Assembly: GCA_021771755.1 (NCBI GenBank)
Contig: JAETOL010000021.1
Span: forward strand, 1-45,942
Source: Lachnospiraceae bacterium
GTDB taxonomy: Bacteria; Bacillota; Clostridia; Lachnospirales; Lachnospiraceae
Direction: 5' to 3'
Length of the DNA stretch: 45,942 nucleotides
Shown: positions 8,001 through 20,000 of the stretch, piece by piece
Layout of the letters: each line of letters opens with the position of its first letter
How positions within the stretch are numbered: the stretch's first letter is position 1
Notes under the pieces: model-generated
The model's input: the letters and a program-made list of their open reading frames with translations, nothing else
Told to the model about the DNA's origin: nothing
The model's database searches: none
Position numbers and translations under genes: made by a program

Positions 8001-11000
8001 ATGGCAATGTTAAATGAAATCCGTGGGCTTGCGGAGTATGAGGCAAAGGCTGTCACCAGTTCCCCACGGGACTGGATGGGATATCTGGACACGGCGGCGA
8101 AGCTGTACCGTTATTCCTTCCCAGATACGCTTTTGATCCATGCACAGCGCCCGGATGCGACTGCCTGTGCGTCGCTGGAGCTGTGGAATGGGAAGATGAA
8201 CCGGTGGGTGAACCGTGGGGCAAAGGGGATTGCACTGATTGACGATACCGGGCCGACACGGAGGCTGCGGTATGTATTCGATATTTCCGACACGCATATG
8301 GTGCGTGGCGGCAGGACGCCAAACCTGTGGAAGATTGAGGATGCACAGAAAAAGGATATCCTTGACCATCTGGCGGACGCTTACGGACTGTCAGAGACAG
8401 ACAGCGCAGACCTGCCGTCTGCCTTATCCGAAATATCCCGCCAGTTGACGGAAGAAAACTTAGAGGAAGTGATGGACGGCCTTCTGTATGAAACAGAGGG
8501 GACATTTTTAGAGGGGCTGGACGAGGACACGATCCGTGTGGAGTTCCGGCGGCTTTTGATGAACAGCGTTTTTTATACGCTGGCTGTCCGCTGCGGCCTT
8601 GACCCGATGGAGTATCTGGAGGAAGAAGATTTTTCGGCAATCACCGATTACAATGCGCTGCCTGTGCTTACCTTCCTGGGAAATGCCACAAGCCAGCTTG
8701 TGGAGCCTGTCCTTGTGGACATTGGACGGACAGTGCGTAAGATTCTCATAGAAAAATCCCAGAAAACGGTTGCAAAAGAGAATGGAATCGGCTATAATGA
8801 ATTTAACGCTTTAAAGCGTGAAAGTGGAAACGAAGAAGGAGGAAATGAGCATGGAACTGACTTACCACCGCAAAGGGGATTACCTGTTCCCGAACCTGAC
8901 CATAGAGAAACCAGAGGCGGCAATCGGGAAGTACGGGATGCTGCGCCGGACATACCTGAAAGAGAACCGGAAGGGATGGTATCAGAGCATGATGCTGTCG
9001 GGGAAACTGGACAGGCACTTGATGGAGATCGAGCAGGCAGCGACGGAGAGGATGGAAGTCCTGATGAAAGGGCTGCTTCTGAAATACCCGGCCCCGGACA
9101 AGGAGAAAGACCAGATGGCGTGGGCGGCGCACATGAATGGACTGACGGCAATGGCGGAAGAGAGCATCTTGAAGGAATTGGTATACAGCTAAATGAGGAA
9201 ACAACAGAACAGGATTTGAGTGAAGCAGAGGAGAAAGAAGCCTCTGCTTTATCTTTGCCCGATTTTCCGACTGTGGAACAGCAGAAGAGGGAGATTGAGG
9301 GACGGATGCAGGCGCTCTATGCCGGGGAGGTTGCGATTTCTCCAGAGGTGATAGATGAAGTCCTGCGCAGCGGCGGCAACCGGAATGGGAGCCAGCTCCG
9401 GATCATCTATAATTTTATGATAGACCAGATGCCGGAGGAATATACGGAATTTGTCCAGAGGGAGTATGGCAAAGGCGGCATCGGGCTTACCATAGACGGC
9501 AAGGAATATTCTGTCTGGTATGACGAGCTGGGGATGCAGATTGCCGTAGGACATACGGTGACAGACCGGATTCTGGATAAGGTATTTTTATCCTGGGAAG
9601 ATGTGTGCGGGCGCATCCACCAGCTTTTAAAACAGGGGGAGTATGCGCCGCAGGTGGTATTGGATGCCGCAAGGGATAACGCTTCGAAGGAACACGCCAA
9701 CGCACTTGCCTATATGTATCAGGATATGGCAGAGGGCGTTGCGGAGCTTGTATTTGAAGATGTGGAGGTATTCTATGGCGGATTCCCTGATAAAGTGGAA
9801 CGGCTGTCAGAGCTGATCGCACAGCCGGAATATTTGTCTGACCTGATAGAACGGCTGGAAGGGCTTGCGGAAGCGTATGAAGAAGATCATGGGGTCATGC
9901 GATTCCAATTATATAATCCTACACGGATTCTTGCACAGTTCCAGAAGTTTGCAAAGGAGGCGGTACCTTACCAGGCAAGAGAAGGGTTTGCATGGGAAGA
10001 ACACCCGGTTTTCATCACAGAGGATGAGATTGACGCATTTCTGCAGGGAGGGGGCGCATATTCGGACGGGCGGCTTTCCACTTACGCATTTTTTATACAG
10101 GATAAGACTGATAAGGAAAAAACGGATTTTATTAAGGAAAGCTATGGGATAGGCGGACGGAGCCATGCGCTGTCCGGCGCTGACAATTCCCATGCAGATT
10201 ACAGCGGGAAGGGGTTGAAGCTGGCGAGAGGCTCTTATAGTGAGCCAGATGTGGAACTCTTATTGAAATGGCCGAAAGTGGCAAAACGGGTAGCGGCTTT
10301 GATTGAAAACGGCAATTACCTGAAACCGTCCGATTATTCCCGTATGCCTGTTTATGAACGAGAAAGGATGGCGGGGCGTGTTGTCAATTTCTATCATCAT
10401 CTTCCAGACCATATGATACGTCCCTGGGCGGGAAATCCAGATATGTTTACCCACAGGGATGATGTGGTGAGTCTTCTGAACAATCCAGAAGGTCAGGAAG
10501 GCTTATTGCGGCATATGGATGAAGCAATAGCGGAATTGCCATTAGATTTTGAAGATTATGAGAAAAAGGTACAAATCCTTACCGACCTTCACGGATATGT
10601 GGAAGGGACATATACGATTTTCCCGGAAAGGAAAAGGGAAGAAGTACAGATTGAAAATGGAGGACAGTTATCCCTCTTTGATTTCATGACTCCAGAAATG
10701 ACGCCAGAAAAGCAGGAAGAAACAAAAGAACCGCAAAAAAAGGAAGAATCAGAAATTAAGAGTGCGGAACCGATAGAAGATAGCAGCGGCTCCGGCGAAA
10801 CCGGGAAGTACACTTACGCAGTAGGGAACTTTATATATCTGGATACGGATAAGTTACACCGTATTACAGAAATTAAGAATCAGCACATATCGGTAAAGGA
10901 TATGGAACATCCAGACCATCAAGAAAGTATTATCTTTCTTGATTCGTATGATGGGAGGTTAGATGTATGCCCGGAACTGAACCGTCATCTGCTGATTGGC

Positions 11001-14000
11001 GGAAATGCATTAGGGAGGGACAGCCGGGCTATTTACAAAGAATGCCTGTATACTGCCCTTGCCGCCATTAAAAGCAGCGCAGCCTATGATGTCATCCGTT
11101 CCAGGGACGTAGATGAAGATATGGCATATGATATTGTCCAGGAAGAATTGGACAATTTAATGGTGCGCAACAGGGAAAACGCCCCCGTTATGGCAGAAGC
11201 ATATGGGAACTGGGATAACTTCCGGGACTGGATGGCGGAAGATATTTTCCAGAGGATGTACCAGGATTACCTTGTGGACAGCCGGGACGCCATTGCCTTA
11301 CATGAAAATGACCCGGATGCGCCGGAGTGGGCAAAAGGCATGGCGGTGGATGCAGAGTTACAGGAGATTGCGGCATTTCCAGAAGAAGCGGAGTTGCCTC
11401 AGACGGGCGCAGCGGCTCCTAATCTGGAAGAATTGCAGGAGGAACCGGACACTGAGGAATACGGTCTGATTGAAAACAGGCTGTTCCTTGCAATGGAGGA
11501 AGCAGACGTATATCTGGATGATTTTTCACCGGAGCAGGTGGATGTTATCTATGAAGCTGCTGAAAAAGGTTTGAACCTTGTGCCTATGCTGAACCCGGAG
11601 TTCCCTCCGGAGCAGATGCAGCTGATTGCTGACGTGATGGAGCGGATGGCAGCCAATGAACAGGCTGCATTTGGGAATGAGATCAATCCATTGACAAGCC
11701 ACGTGATGAATCCGGAGGAAATCAACCATATCCGCAAAGACCGCAGGCTCCCCTTAGAGCCTGTTGCCGCAGATGGGATAGAGGGAGCTGGAGGGATCGG
11801 AAACGGCAGTACCCGGCAGGCTTCCGGGCAGTCCAGAAGGGATAACGGGACAGGAGAACCGTCACCGGGGCTGGAACGCCGGGAGAAGATAAATTTTCAT
11901 ATCACCGACGATGACCTGGGCGCAGGAGGCCCAAAGCAGAAGTTCCGTGCCAACATGGACGCAATCCTCATCCTGAAAGCATTGGAGTATGAAAACCGCC
12001 TTGCCACGCCGGAGGAACAGGAAACCTTATCACATTTCGTCGGATGGGGCGGCATCCCGGCGGCGTTTGACGATAAGAATGAAGCGTGGGCGGCAGAATA
12101 TGCGGAACTGAAAGCGGCGCTGACGCCGGAGGAATACCGGGAGGCAAGGGCATCTACCTTAAATGCGTTCTATACTTCCCCTACGGTAATTAAAGCGATG
12201 TATGAAGCCCTGGGAAACATGGGGTTACAGCGGGGGAATGTGCTGGAGCCGTCCTGCGGAATCGGAAATTTTATGGGATTAGTGCCGGAGCCTATGGACG
12301 GGCTGAATATGTACGGCGTGGAGCTTGACAGCATTTCCGGGAAGATAGCGAAACAGCTTTACCAGAAAAATAATATCTCCGTGCAGGGGTTTGAAACCGC
12401 TGCATACCCGGACAGCTTCTTTGACTGCGTAATCGGCAATGTGCCGTTCGGCGCTTATAAGGTGGCAGACCGCAGGTATGACCGCCATAACTTTATGATA
12501 CATGATTATTTCATCGCAAAATCCTTAGACCTGGTGCGTCCAGGCGGTGTGGTGGCGGTGGTGACGTCAAGCGGCACGATGGATAAGCAAAGCGCATCCG
12601 TGCGCCAGTACATCGCCAACCGTGCAGACCTGATTGGGGCGATCCGTCTCCCCAATAATGCGTTCCAAAGAAATGCCGGGACGGGCGTTGTTGCGGATAT
12701 TCTGTTTTTTCAGAAGCGTGACCGGGCGTCTTTGGAGCAGCCGGATTGGGTGGAACTTGGCACAACGCCAGAAGGCCATACGGTCAATTCCTATTTTGCA
12801 AACCACCCTGAGATGGTGCTTGGGGAGTTTACCACGGAAAGTACACAGTATGGCAAGCAGGAAACCACGGTGAAGCCGATAGAGGGAGCAGTCCTTTCGG
12901 AGCAGCTGAAAGAAGCGGTGAAGCACATCCAGGGGACGATTACGGAAATGGAGCTGGAAGATTCAGAACTAGAGGAAACGGCATCATCCATCCCGGCAGA
13001 CCCTTCCATCAAGAATTTCAGTTTTGCAAATGTGGATGGGAAAGTGTATTACCGGGAAAATTCCGTTATGAATTTGATGGAGCTTCCCGCTTTAACAACA
13101 GAGCGTGTGCTGGGGATGATTGAACTGCGGAATTTGACGCAGACACTTCTGCAGTGCCAGATGGAGGACGGCAGCGATGCGGAAGTTGCCGTGCTGCAGA
13201 AGGAATTGAACACGCAGTATGACCGTTTTACCGCACAGTATGGACTGATCAGCAGCAATGCCAACCGGAGGGCATTTTCCCAGGACAGCAGCTATTGCCT
13301 GTTATCGTCGTTGGAATTGGTGGACGAGGAAGGGAAGCTGAAACGGAAGGCGGATATTTTTACGAAACGTACCATCCGAAAGGCTGTGCCGGTGACAAGC
13401 GTGGATACCGCCAGTGAAGCCCTGGCCGTTTCCATCGGGGAGCGGGCAAAGGTGGACGTGCCGTTTATGGCAGAGTTATCCGGCAGGGCAGAATCCGAAG
13501 TTACGGAGGAACTGGCGGGGGTGATCTTTAAAAATCCTTTGACAGACCAGTGGGAATCTTCGGATGAGTATTTATCCGGCAATGTCCGGGAGAAACTTAC
13601 TGTCGCAAAACAATTTGCAGAAAATAATCCGGAATACAGAATCAATGTGCAGGCATTGGAGCGTGTGCAGCCGAAAGACCTGGAGGCATCGGAGATTGAG
13701 GTGCGTCTTGGGGCAACCTGGGTAGACCCGGCTTATATCACAGAGTTCATGGGGGAGCTGTTCCATACGCCGGGCCATTTATTGGGGAACCAGATTGACG
13801 TGAAGTATGCGAAAGTCAACGGCCAGTGGAACATTTCCGGGAAAGGTGCGGATTCCCGTGGAAATTCCCTTGTCACAGCCACTTACGGGACACCAAGGGC
13901 AGGCGGCTACCGTCTGTTAGAAGATGCGCTGAATCTCAAAGACACAAAAATCTTTGATACGGTTGTGGAGGACGGCAAGGAAAAGCGTGTCCTGAACAAA

Positions 14001-16808
14001 AAAGAAACCATGATCGCACAACAAAAGCAGGAGATGATAAAGGAAGCCTTCAAGGAGTGGATCTTCCGGGACATTGACCGCAGGGAGGATTTGTGCAGGA
14101 AATATAACGATTTATTTAACAGCATCCGTCCCCGTGAATATGATGGGAGCCATATCCAGTTTGCAGGCATGACGCCAGAAATTACCCTGATGCCACACCA
14201 GAAAAATGCGGTGGCGCATATATTATATGGAAACAACACGCTGCTTGCGCATTGTGTGGGGGCCGGCAAGACCTTCCAGATGATTGCGGCCGGGATGGAG
14301 AGCCGGAGGCTTGGGCTGGCACAGAAGAACCTCTATGTCGTGCCGAACCATCTGACCGAACAGTGGGGCAGCGATTTCCTGCGCCTGTATCCGGGCGCAA
14401 ATGTCTTAGTCGCAACGAAGAAGGATTTTGAGCCTGCCAACCGGAAGAAGTTCTGCTCCCGTATCGCAACCGGGGATTATGACGCCATCATTATCGGGCA
14501 CAGCCAGTTTGAGCGCATTCCCCTTTCCAGGGAACGGCAGATTGCAGCCATAGAGCGGCAGATGAACGACATCACGTCAGCCATTGAAGAGCTTGCGGCG
14601 GAAGATGGCACACGCTACACCATTAAACAGATGGAAAAGACGAGGAAAACACTGGAAACAAGGCTTGCAAAGCTGAATGACCAGAGCCGGAAGGATGATG
14701 TTGTGACGTTCGAGCAGTTAGGCGTGGATCGGCTGTTCGTAGATGAGAGCCACAACTATAAAAATATGTTTTTATACACAAAGATGCGCAATGTTGCCGG
14801 GATTTCCCAGACGGACGCACAGAAAAGCTCCGATATGTTCATGAAGTGCCAGTACCTGGACGAGATTACCGGAGGGAAGGGCGTCACTTTTGCAACCGGG
14901 ACTCCCGTATCGAATAGCATGGTAGAGCTATATACGATCATGCGCTATCTGCAGTATGACACCATACAGAGGATGGGCCTGGGGCATTTTGATTCCTGGG
15001 CGGCAGCTTTTGGCGAGACTGTCACAAGTATAGAGTTAAGTCCTGAAGGCACAGGATACCGGGCAAAGACAAGGTTTGCCCGGTTTTTTAATCTCCCAGA
15101 ACTGATCGCATTATTTAAGGAGAGCGCCGACATCCAGACAGCGGATATGCTTGACCTTCCAGTTCCCGAAGCGGAATATATCAACGAAGTGCTGAAACCG
15201 AGCGAGGAACAGCAGGATTTGGTCAGCTCCTTTGCGGAACGGGCAGAGGCTGTCCGTTCCGGGAATGTAGACCCGTCAAGGGATAACATGCTGAAAATCA
15301 CCAACGACGGGAGGAAATGCGCCCTGGATCAGCGTCTGATTAACGATATGCTGCCGGATGCGGAGGAAAGCAAGGTCAACCGCTGTGTGGATAATGCGTT
15401 TGGCATTTGGGAAAAGACTTCTGCAGACAAAGGGACACAATTAATTTTTTGCGACCTGTCTACGCCGAAAAACGACGGCACGTTCAATGTCTATGACGAT
15501 GTGCGGGAAAAGCTGGTGGCAAAAGGAATCCCCAGAGAGGAAGTGGCGTTTATCCATGAAGCCGGGACGGAAACGAAAAAAGCGGAATTATTTTCAAAGG
15601 TGCGCTCCGGGCAGGTGCGTATTCTGCTCGGTTCTACACCGAAGTTAGGCGCAGGGACAAATATCCAAGACAGGCTTGTTGCCCTACACCACCTGGATGC
15701 GCCTTGGAAACCGGCCGATTTAGAGCAGCAGGAGGGCCGTATTCTTAGGCAGGGGAACCAGAACGACAAGGTTCAGATCTACCGATATGTTACCGAAAAT
15801 ACGTTCGACGCATACATGTGGCAGATCCTGGAGAACAAGCAGAAGTTCATCAGCCAGATCATGACCAGTAAATCCCCGGTACGGGCCTGCGAGGACGTGG
15901 ACGATACGGCGTTAAGCTATGCGGAGATCAAAGCCCTGGCTACGGGCAATCCCTACATAAAAGAGAAGATGGATCTCGACATCCAGGTAAGCAAGCTGAA
16001 ACTTTTGAAGGCAAACCATACCAGCCAGAAGTACCGGCTGGAAACGGAGATCGCAAGGAATTACCCGGTGAAGATTACCGCATTAAAAGAGCGGATTGCA
16101 GGCTTGCGGGCGGATGCGGAGGCAGTGAAGCCAATCCTTGAAAAAGAAAAGGAAAAAGACAATTTCTCCATGCTGATCGGTGGAAAAACCTACACAAACC
16201 GGAAAGAGGCAGGGACGGCGCTGATTGCAGCCTGCGCAGGAATGAAAGCGGTGGATGCGGCCGGGCAGGTCGGGGAATTCTGCGGGTTCCGGCTGTATTC
16301 TGATTTTGACAGCTTCAACCAGGTATATAAGCTGACTGTCAAGCGGCAGTGCAGCTACCAGGTTGAAGTGGGGAAAGACCCGTTAGGGAACTTGCAGCGT
16401 ATCAGCAACGTATTCTCCGGGATTGGGAAGAAACTGACGGAATCGGAACTGAATTTAGAAACCGTTCAGCAGCAGCTTGCCACGGCAAAGGAGGAAGTGG
16501 AGAAGCCTTTTGCAAAAGAAGAAGAATTGGCGGAGAAGATGGAACGCCTGTCGGAATTAAACGCCTTGCTGAACATGGACGATAAAGGGCCGTCGGAAGC
16601 GCTGGGCATGGACGATGATGTGCAGGAAGTGGCAGACTGTCCGAGGAAAGCGGTTAATTATGCAGGCCGGGTGTCGGATGCTTCACGGATTGCAGATGAA
16701 GTAAGGAAACCTTCTGTGCTTGGGAAGCTGAAAGAAGCAAAAGAGCGTCTTATGGGGAATCATGGGAACACCCAGAAACCGGTAAAGAAAAAGGAGCAGG
16801 AATTATAA
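8001..16808 (+). CDS. Giant polyvalent protein: ArdC-like N-terminus, methyltransferase and SNF2 helicase (2,935 aa)
   Basis: Very large protein thought to travel with or act on ICE DNA in the recipient. The ATG at 8001 has GGAGG 6 bases upstream; the longer frame from 7920 lacks a ribosome site. Residues ~1-120 resemble the ArdC N-terminal ssDNA-binding domain ([26 protein letters not shown]). A hydrophilic linker (about 284-397) is the part that overlaps the nested tnpV gene. Several polyvalent-protein domains follow. The methyltransferase has [11 protein letters not shown] (1414) and NVPFG (1480) as motifs I and IV. The helicase has GAGKT (2087-2091), DESH (2248), [10 protein letters not shown] and [10 protein letters not shown] (about 2577). 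The C-terminal tail has [15 protein letters not shown] and ends KKKEQEL. The family is known from Tn1549-like ICEs. Confidence 0.9.
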   Translation: MAMLNEIRGLAEYEAKAVTSSPRDWMGYLDTAAKLYRYSFPDTLLIHAQRPDATACASLELWNGKMNRWVNRGAKGIALIDDTGPTRRLRYVFDISDTHMVRGGRTPNLWKIEDAQKKDILDHLADAYGLSETDSADLPSALSEISRQLTEENLEEVMDGLLYETEGTFLEGLDEDTIRVEFRRLLMNSVFYTLAVRCGLDPMEYLEEEDFSAITDYNALPVLTFLGNATSQLVEPVLVDIGRTVRKILIEKSQKTVAKENGIGYNEFNALKRESGNEEGGNEHGTDLPPQRGLPVPEPDHRETRGGNREVRDAAPDIPEREPEGMVSEHDAVGETGQALDGDRAGSDGEDGSPDERAASEIPGPGQGERPDGVGGAHEWTDGNGGREHLEGIGIQLNEETTEQDLSEAEEKEASALSLPDFPTVEQQKREIEGRMQALYAGEVAISPEVIDEVLRSGGNRNGSQLRIIYNFMIDQMPEEYTEFVQREYGKGGIGLTIDGKEYSVWYDELGMQIAVGHTVTDRILDKVFLSWEDVCGRIHQLLKQGEYAPQVVLDAARDNASKEHANALAYMYQDMAEGVAELVFEDVEVFYGGFPDKVERLSELIAQPEYLSDLIERLEGLAEAYEEDHGVMRFQLYNPTRILAQFQKFAKEAVPYQAREGFAWEEHPVFITEDEIDAFLQGGGAYSDGRLSTYAFFIQDKTDKEKTDFIKESYGIGGRSHALSGADNSHADYSGKGLKLARGSYSEPDVELLLKWPKVAKRVAALIENGNYLKPSDYSRMPVYERERMAGRVVNFYHHLPDHMIRPWAGNPDMFTHRDDVVSLLNNPEGQEGLLRHMDEAIAELPLDFEDYEKKVQILTDLHGYVEGTYTIFPERKREEVQIENGGQLSLFDFMTPEMTPEKQEETKEPQKKEESEIKSAEPIEDSSGSGETGKYTYAVGNFIYLDTDKLHRITEIKNQHISVKDMEHPDHQESIIFLDSYDGRLDVCPELNRHLLIGGNALGRDSRAIYKECLYTALAAIKSSAAYDVIRSRDVDEDMAYDIVQEELDNLMVRNRENAPVMAEAYGNWDNFRDWMAEDIFQRMYQDYLVDSRDAIALHENDPDAPEWAKGMAVDAELQEIAAFPEEAELPQTGAAAPNLEELQEEPDTEEYGLIENRLFLAMEEADVYLDDFSPEQVDVIYEAAEKGLNLVPMLNPEFPPEQMQLIADVMERMAANEQAAFGNEINPLTSHVMNPEEINHIRKDRRLPLEPVAADGIEGAGGIGNGSTRQASGQSRRDNGTGEPSPGLERREKINFHITDDDLGAGGPKQKFRANMDAILILKALEYENRLATPEEQETLSHFVGWGGIPAAFDDKNEAWAAEYAELKAALTPEEYREARASTLNAFYTSPTVIKAMYEALGNMGLQRGNVLEPSCGIGNFMGLVPEPMDGLNMYGVELDSISGKIAKQLYQKNNISVQGFETAAYPDSFFDCVIGNVPFGAYKVADRRYDRHNFMIHDYFIAKSLDLVRPGGVVAVVTSSGTMDKQSASVRQYIANRADLIGAIRLPNNAFQRNAGTGVVADILFFQKRDRASLEQPDWVELGTTPEGHTVNSYFANHPEMVLGEFTTESTQYGKQETTVKPIEGAVLSEQLKEAVKHIQGTITEMELEDSELEETASSIPADPSIKNFSFANVDGKVYYRENSVMNLMELPALTTERVLGMIELRNLTQTLLQCQMEDGSDAEVAVLQKELNTQYDRFTAQYGLISSNANRRAFSQDSSYCLLSSLELVDEEGKLKRKADIFTKRTIRKAVPVTSVDTASEALAVSIGERAKVDVPFMAELSGRAESEVTEELAGVIFKNPLTDQWESSDEYLSGNVREKLTVAKQFAENNPEYRINVQALERVQPKDLEASEIEVRLGATWVDPAYITEFMGELFHTPGHLLGNQIDVKYAKVNGQWNISGKGADSRGNSLVTATYGTPRAGGYRLLEDALNLKDTKIFDTVVEDGKEKRVLNKKETMIAQQKQEMIKEAFKEWIFRDIDRREDLCRKYNDLFNSIRPREYDGSHIQFAGMTPEITLMPHQKNAVAHILYGNNTLLAHCVGAGKTFQMIAAGMESRRLGLAQKNLYVVPNHLTEQWGSDFLRLYPGANVLVATKKDFEPANRKKFCSRIATGDYDAIIIGHSQFERIPLSRERQIAAIERQMNDITSAIEELAAEDGTRYTIKQMEKTRKTLETRLAKLNDQSRKDDVVTFEQLGVDRLFVDESHNYKNMFLYTKMRNVAGISQTDAQKSSDMFMKCQYLDEITGGKGVTFATGTPVSNSMVELYTIMRYLQYDTIQRMGLGHFDSWAAAFGETVTSIELSPEGTGYRAKTRFARFFNLPELIALFKESADIQTADMLDLPVPEAEYINEVLKPSEEQQDLVSSFAERAEAVRSGNVDPSRDNMLKITNDGRKCALDQRLINDMLPDAEESKVNRCVDNAFGIWEKTSADKGTQLIFCDLSTPKNDGTFNVYDDVREKLVAKGIPREEVAFIHEAGTETKKAELFSKVRSGQVRILLGSTPKLGAGTNIQDRLVALHHLDAPWKPADLEQQEGRILRQGNQNDKVQIYRYVTENTFDAYMWQILENKQKFISQIMTSKSPVRACEDVDDTALSYAEIKALATGNPYIKEKMDLDIQVSKLKLLKANHTSQKYRLETEIARNYPVKITALKERIAGLRADAEAVKPILEKEKEKDNFSMLIGGKTYTNRKEAGTALIAACAGMKAVDAAGQVGEFCGFRLYSDFDSFNQVYKLTVKRQCSYQVEVGKDPLGNLQRISNVFSGIGKKLTESELNLETVQQQLATAKEEVEKPFAKEEELAEKMERLSELNALLNMDDKGPSEALGMDDDVQEVADCPRKAVNYAGRVSDASRIADEVRKPSVLGKLKEAKERLMGNHGNTQKPVKKKEQEL
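8851..9192 (+). CDS. tnpV: TnpV-family protein, nested in a different frame of the giant gene
   Basis: A 113-residue frame lying entirely inside the 2,935-aa gene, one base offset. It opens [18 protein letters not shown], continues [32 protein letters not shown] and ends [20 protein letters not shown], matching the layout of TnpV proteins described from Tn4451/Tn4453-type transposons. ATG 8851 has a perfect AGGAGG (8837-8842) 8 bases upstream, unexpected by chance inside a coding region. In the giant protein this same stretch is a low-complexity Gly/Asp/Glu/Pro/His linker, as expected when the other frame is the constrained one. TnpV's role is not established; a DNA-binding or excision-helper role has been proposed. 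An alternative start at 8845 is too near the ribosome site. Confidence 0.75.
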   Translation: MELTYHRKGDYLFPNLTIEKPEAAIGKYGMLRRTYLKENRKGWYQSMMLSGKLDRHLMEIEQAATERMEVLMKGLLLKYPAPDKEKDQMAWAAHMNGLTAMAEESILKELVYS

Positions 16809-16859
16809 GCAGGAGGCCATACCGTCAATAGATGATGGGGTGGCATTATTTTTGCATAG

Positions 16860-16895
16860 ACAGATGGGAAAGCTGCGATAAGTTTTTCCGTCTGT
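16860..16895 (+). other. Hairpin between the two giant genes
   Basis: A 12-bp stem with two wobble pairs, ACAGATGGGAAA (16860-16871) against TTTTCCGTCTGT (16884-16895), 12-base loop. It lies in the 230-bp gap after the helicase gene. A second 7-bp stem (GGCAGGC...GCCTGCC) is at 16918-16934. Neither has a strong T-run, so partial termination or RNA processing between the two large genes is more likely than full termination. The rest of the gap shows no gene. Confidence 0.5.
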
Positions 16896-17038
16896 TTATC
16901 TGCAAGGTATTTTGCAGGGCAGGCGGAGCCTGCCAGTGAGAGCATGGAATTAGCCGGGTCTGCCAGAAACCTATTTCAATATTTATAAGGATAGTTCTAT
17001 GGCATATGCCGGGAAAGAATGGAGGGAATTTATCATTT

Positions 17039-20000
17039 ATGGCCGGAAAACGGGAAGAACAGTTGAAGGAGATTACGGAACGGCTGGAACAGGGCGTCAA
17101 GGATTTATTTACATCGGAAAAATATACAGAATATTTGAAAACCATGTCGCAGTTCCATAATTATAGTTTTAACAACACGCTTTTAATCGCGATGCAGAAG
17201 CCGGAGTCAACCTTGGTTGCAGGGCTGGCTACCTGGAACAAGAAATTTAACCGTCGGGTAAAACGTGGGGAGAAGGGGATCAAGATCATCGCCCCTGCGC
17301 CGATTAAGGAAAAAGAAGAGATAGAGAAATTTGATCCGGAAACAAACGAGCCGGTGCTGCGCCCGGACGGACAGCCGGAGACAGAGGAAGTGGAGCGTAT
17401 CATCCCACGGTTCCGTGTGTCTACAGTATTTGACATTTCACAGACGCAAGGAGATCCGCTTCCGGAACTGGACACGCCGGAGCTAGTGGGGAGCGTAGAA
17501 AATTTTGATATTTTCATGGAAGCAATCCAGATGGTTTCCCCATCCCCTATGCGCTATGGGGAGATTGAAGGGAGTTCCAAGGGGTATTACAGCAACGCCA
17601 GTAAGGAAATCGTAATACAGGAGGGCATGAGCGAGAAGCAGACCATGAAAACCGCTGTCCATGAAGTGACACATGCCATGTGCCATGACCGGGATAGGAT
17701 GGAGGAGCTTGGTGAAAATAAAAACAAGATGACAATCGAAACGGAGGCCGAGAGCGTAGCCTTTACTGTCTGCAGTTTCTTCAATTTAGATACGTCAGAC
17801 TACTCATTCCCATATTTAGCGGGATGGGCAAGCAGTATGGATATGAAGGAGATGCGCACGTCAATGGATTTTATCCGGAAAACAGCAGGCTCTTTTATTG
17901 ACAGCATGGTGGAGAACATCCAGAAGCTGCAGAAAGAAAAAGCGGCAGAACGGGAGCTGACAGAAGATGATTTCGTATTCCAGTTTGCCCCTCTTGGGGA
18001 GGATACAAAAAAGTTCTATCTTGTAGATAATGTCGGGCGGGTAGATTTTTTAAGGCTGTTACATACTTTTGCTGAACAGGACGGGGGAAATGGAAATCCG
18101 GAGCAGTTCCTGAAAAGCCACGGCGTACACCTGGATTTATGGCGGGATTCGGAAGATGGAAAGAAGAATCAGGAAATCCCGGAGTTCTATGATGCCTTGT
18201 ATATGGATGCAGGCCATATCGTGGATGCGGCAGAATTTTCTATTTTGGTGCAGGTGGAGATGATGATCAGCCGTGCGGAGTACGGGCATACAGCTTTGGG
18301 GAAGGAAGCGCATAACCTGGCTGTCTTATATGCCTATAAGCTGGACAATCCAAGGGACACGAGGGAGTTGGTGAATAAACTTGCGGAGGCTGTGGAAAAT
18401 CCGAAGATGCATAATCTTCAGGAAATTATGGAGGATGCACAGGAAGAGATTGATTTTCTGCCTGATAACAAAGTCGGGATTATGCAGATGCATGAATTTG
18501 GCTACCGCAATGATTCCGTCCTGCCGCTTACAATGGAAAGGGCCGTTGCGCTGCACAATGCAGGGCTGCATATCTACAGCCTGCAGAAAGACGGAAGTTC
18601 AATTCTGATGAATACAGAAGATGATATTAGAGAAACAGGAGAAGACGGCATGTTTGGCATTGACGCAAGGGCGTGGGAGAGCTACCAGGTGATGGAATCG
18701 GTACGTGCGGAAAATGCAGAGCAGGAACATTTAAACGAAGAATTGCTTTTCAGCAGTAACGAGGATCGTTATGCCATCTACCAGATCCGGGACGACAGCA
18801 AGAGCCGGGAATACCTTTTTATGGGTACGGAGTATCTGAAAAAGCAGGGATTTTCCGTGGATTATGATGATTACCGGATGGTTTACGGTGATGTGCTAGG
18901 GGGAAAAGAAACGCTGGATTCCCTGTATGAAAAATTCAATATCGGGCAGCCGCTGGACTTTAAAGGGCATTCCCTCTCTGTCAGTGATGTAGTGGCCATA
19001 AAAAGAGACGGTGAGATTACGGCGCATTATGTGGATTCTTATGGATATACGGAACTGCCGGAATTTTTTCATCAGAAGGAGAAAACCATAAAGCAGGAAA
19101 AAGGAACAGAATTACAGGAAAGCAGCCTGCAGGAACTACAAAAGGGTGATACAGAAAAGCAATATCAAGAAGTAGAGATTTTTGGAGTCCCGGCATTATT
19201 TTCTAATGGAAAGATACCGGAAAAAGAAGTGCCATCTGAACTTTACCGCTATGATTTGCGGGGGTCTGATTATGACCCTGGCGATCCGGTCGCTGTGGAA
19301 TACCATGTGGGAGCCAACCATGCCGGCACAATCCTGTCCTCGTTTTATCTGCCTATCCCGGAAAGAAGGTATTTGAATCTTGGGGAAGAATTAAACTTTA
19401 CTGGCGGGATGGTGACAATCGAACAATTAAAGCAATCAGCAATAGCGTTCAATGAAAGCCTGAATACAAAAGAAAAGAAACGGAAGCTGGAAGAACGGAT
19501 ACAGAATGTGGTCATTCATTCCAATGAGGAGCTTTTATATACAGGTACAGATGATTGTTACGCTCTTTTTCAGATCAATGAGGATACGAAAGGCCGGGAT
19601 TATTTCCTTTTAAGTATGGAAACGATCAAAGAAGATGGTTTAGAGGTGAATGGTGCGGATTATTCCCTGATTTATGGCGGCAGGCTCAAGCTAGGGGATA
19701 ATTTGGAAAGCGTCCGCACAGAAATAACATTTTCTCTCCCGGAAGGCTATACCGGGCACTACCCGACTGTCGGTGATGTGATGGTTATGAACCGTAAAGG
19801 GAAAGTGACTGCTTATTTTTTGGATGATTATGGCCCTGTGGAACTGCCCGGTTTTATTGAACAGAGGAAACATGTACTGGAGGAAGAAGCAAAACGGCAG
19901 ATTCCAGAGGAAAAAACGTACCCGCCGCTTTATATGCATACCATTACCTATGCAATGGAGCATGGCCGGGCAGATGATTACCTGGAATCAAGAAAGCTGA

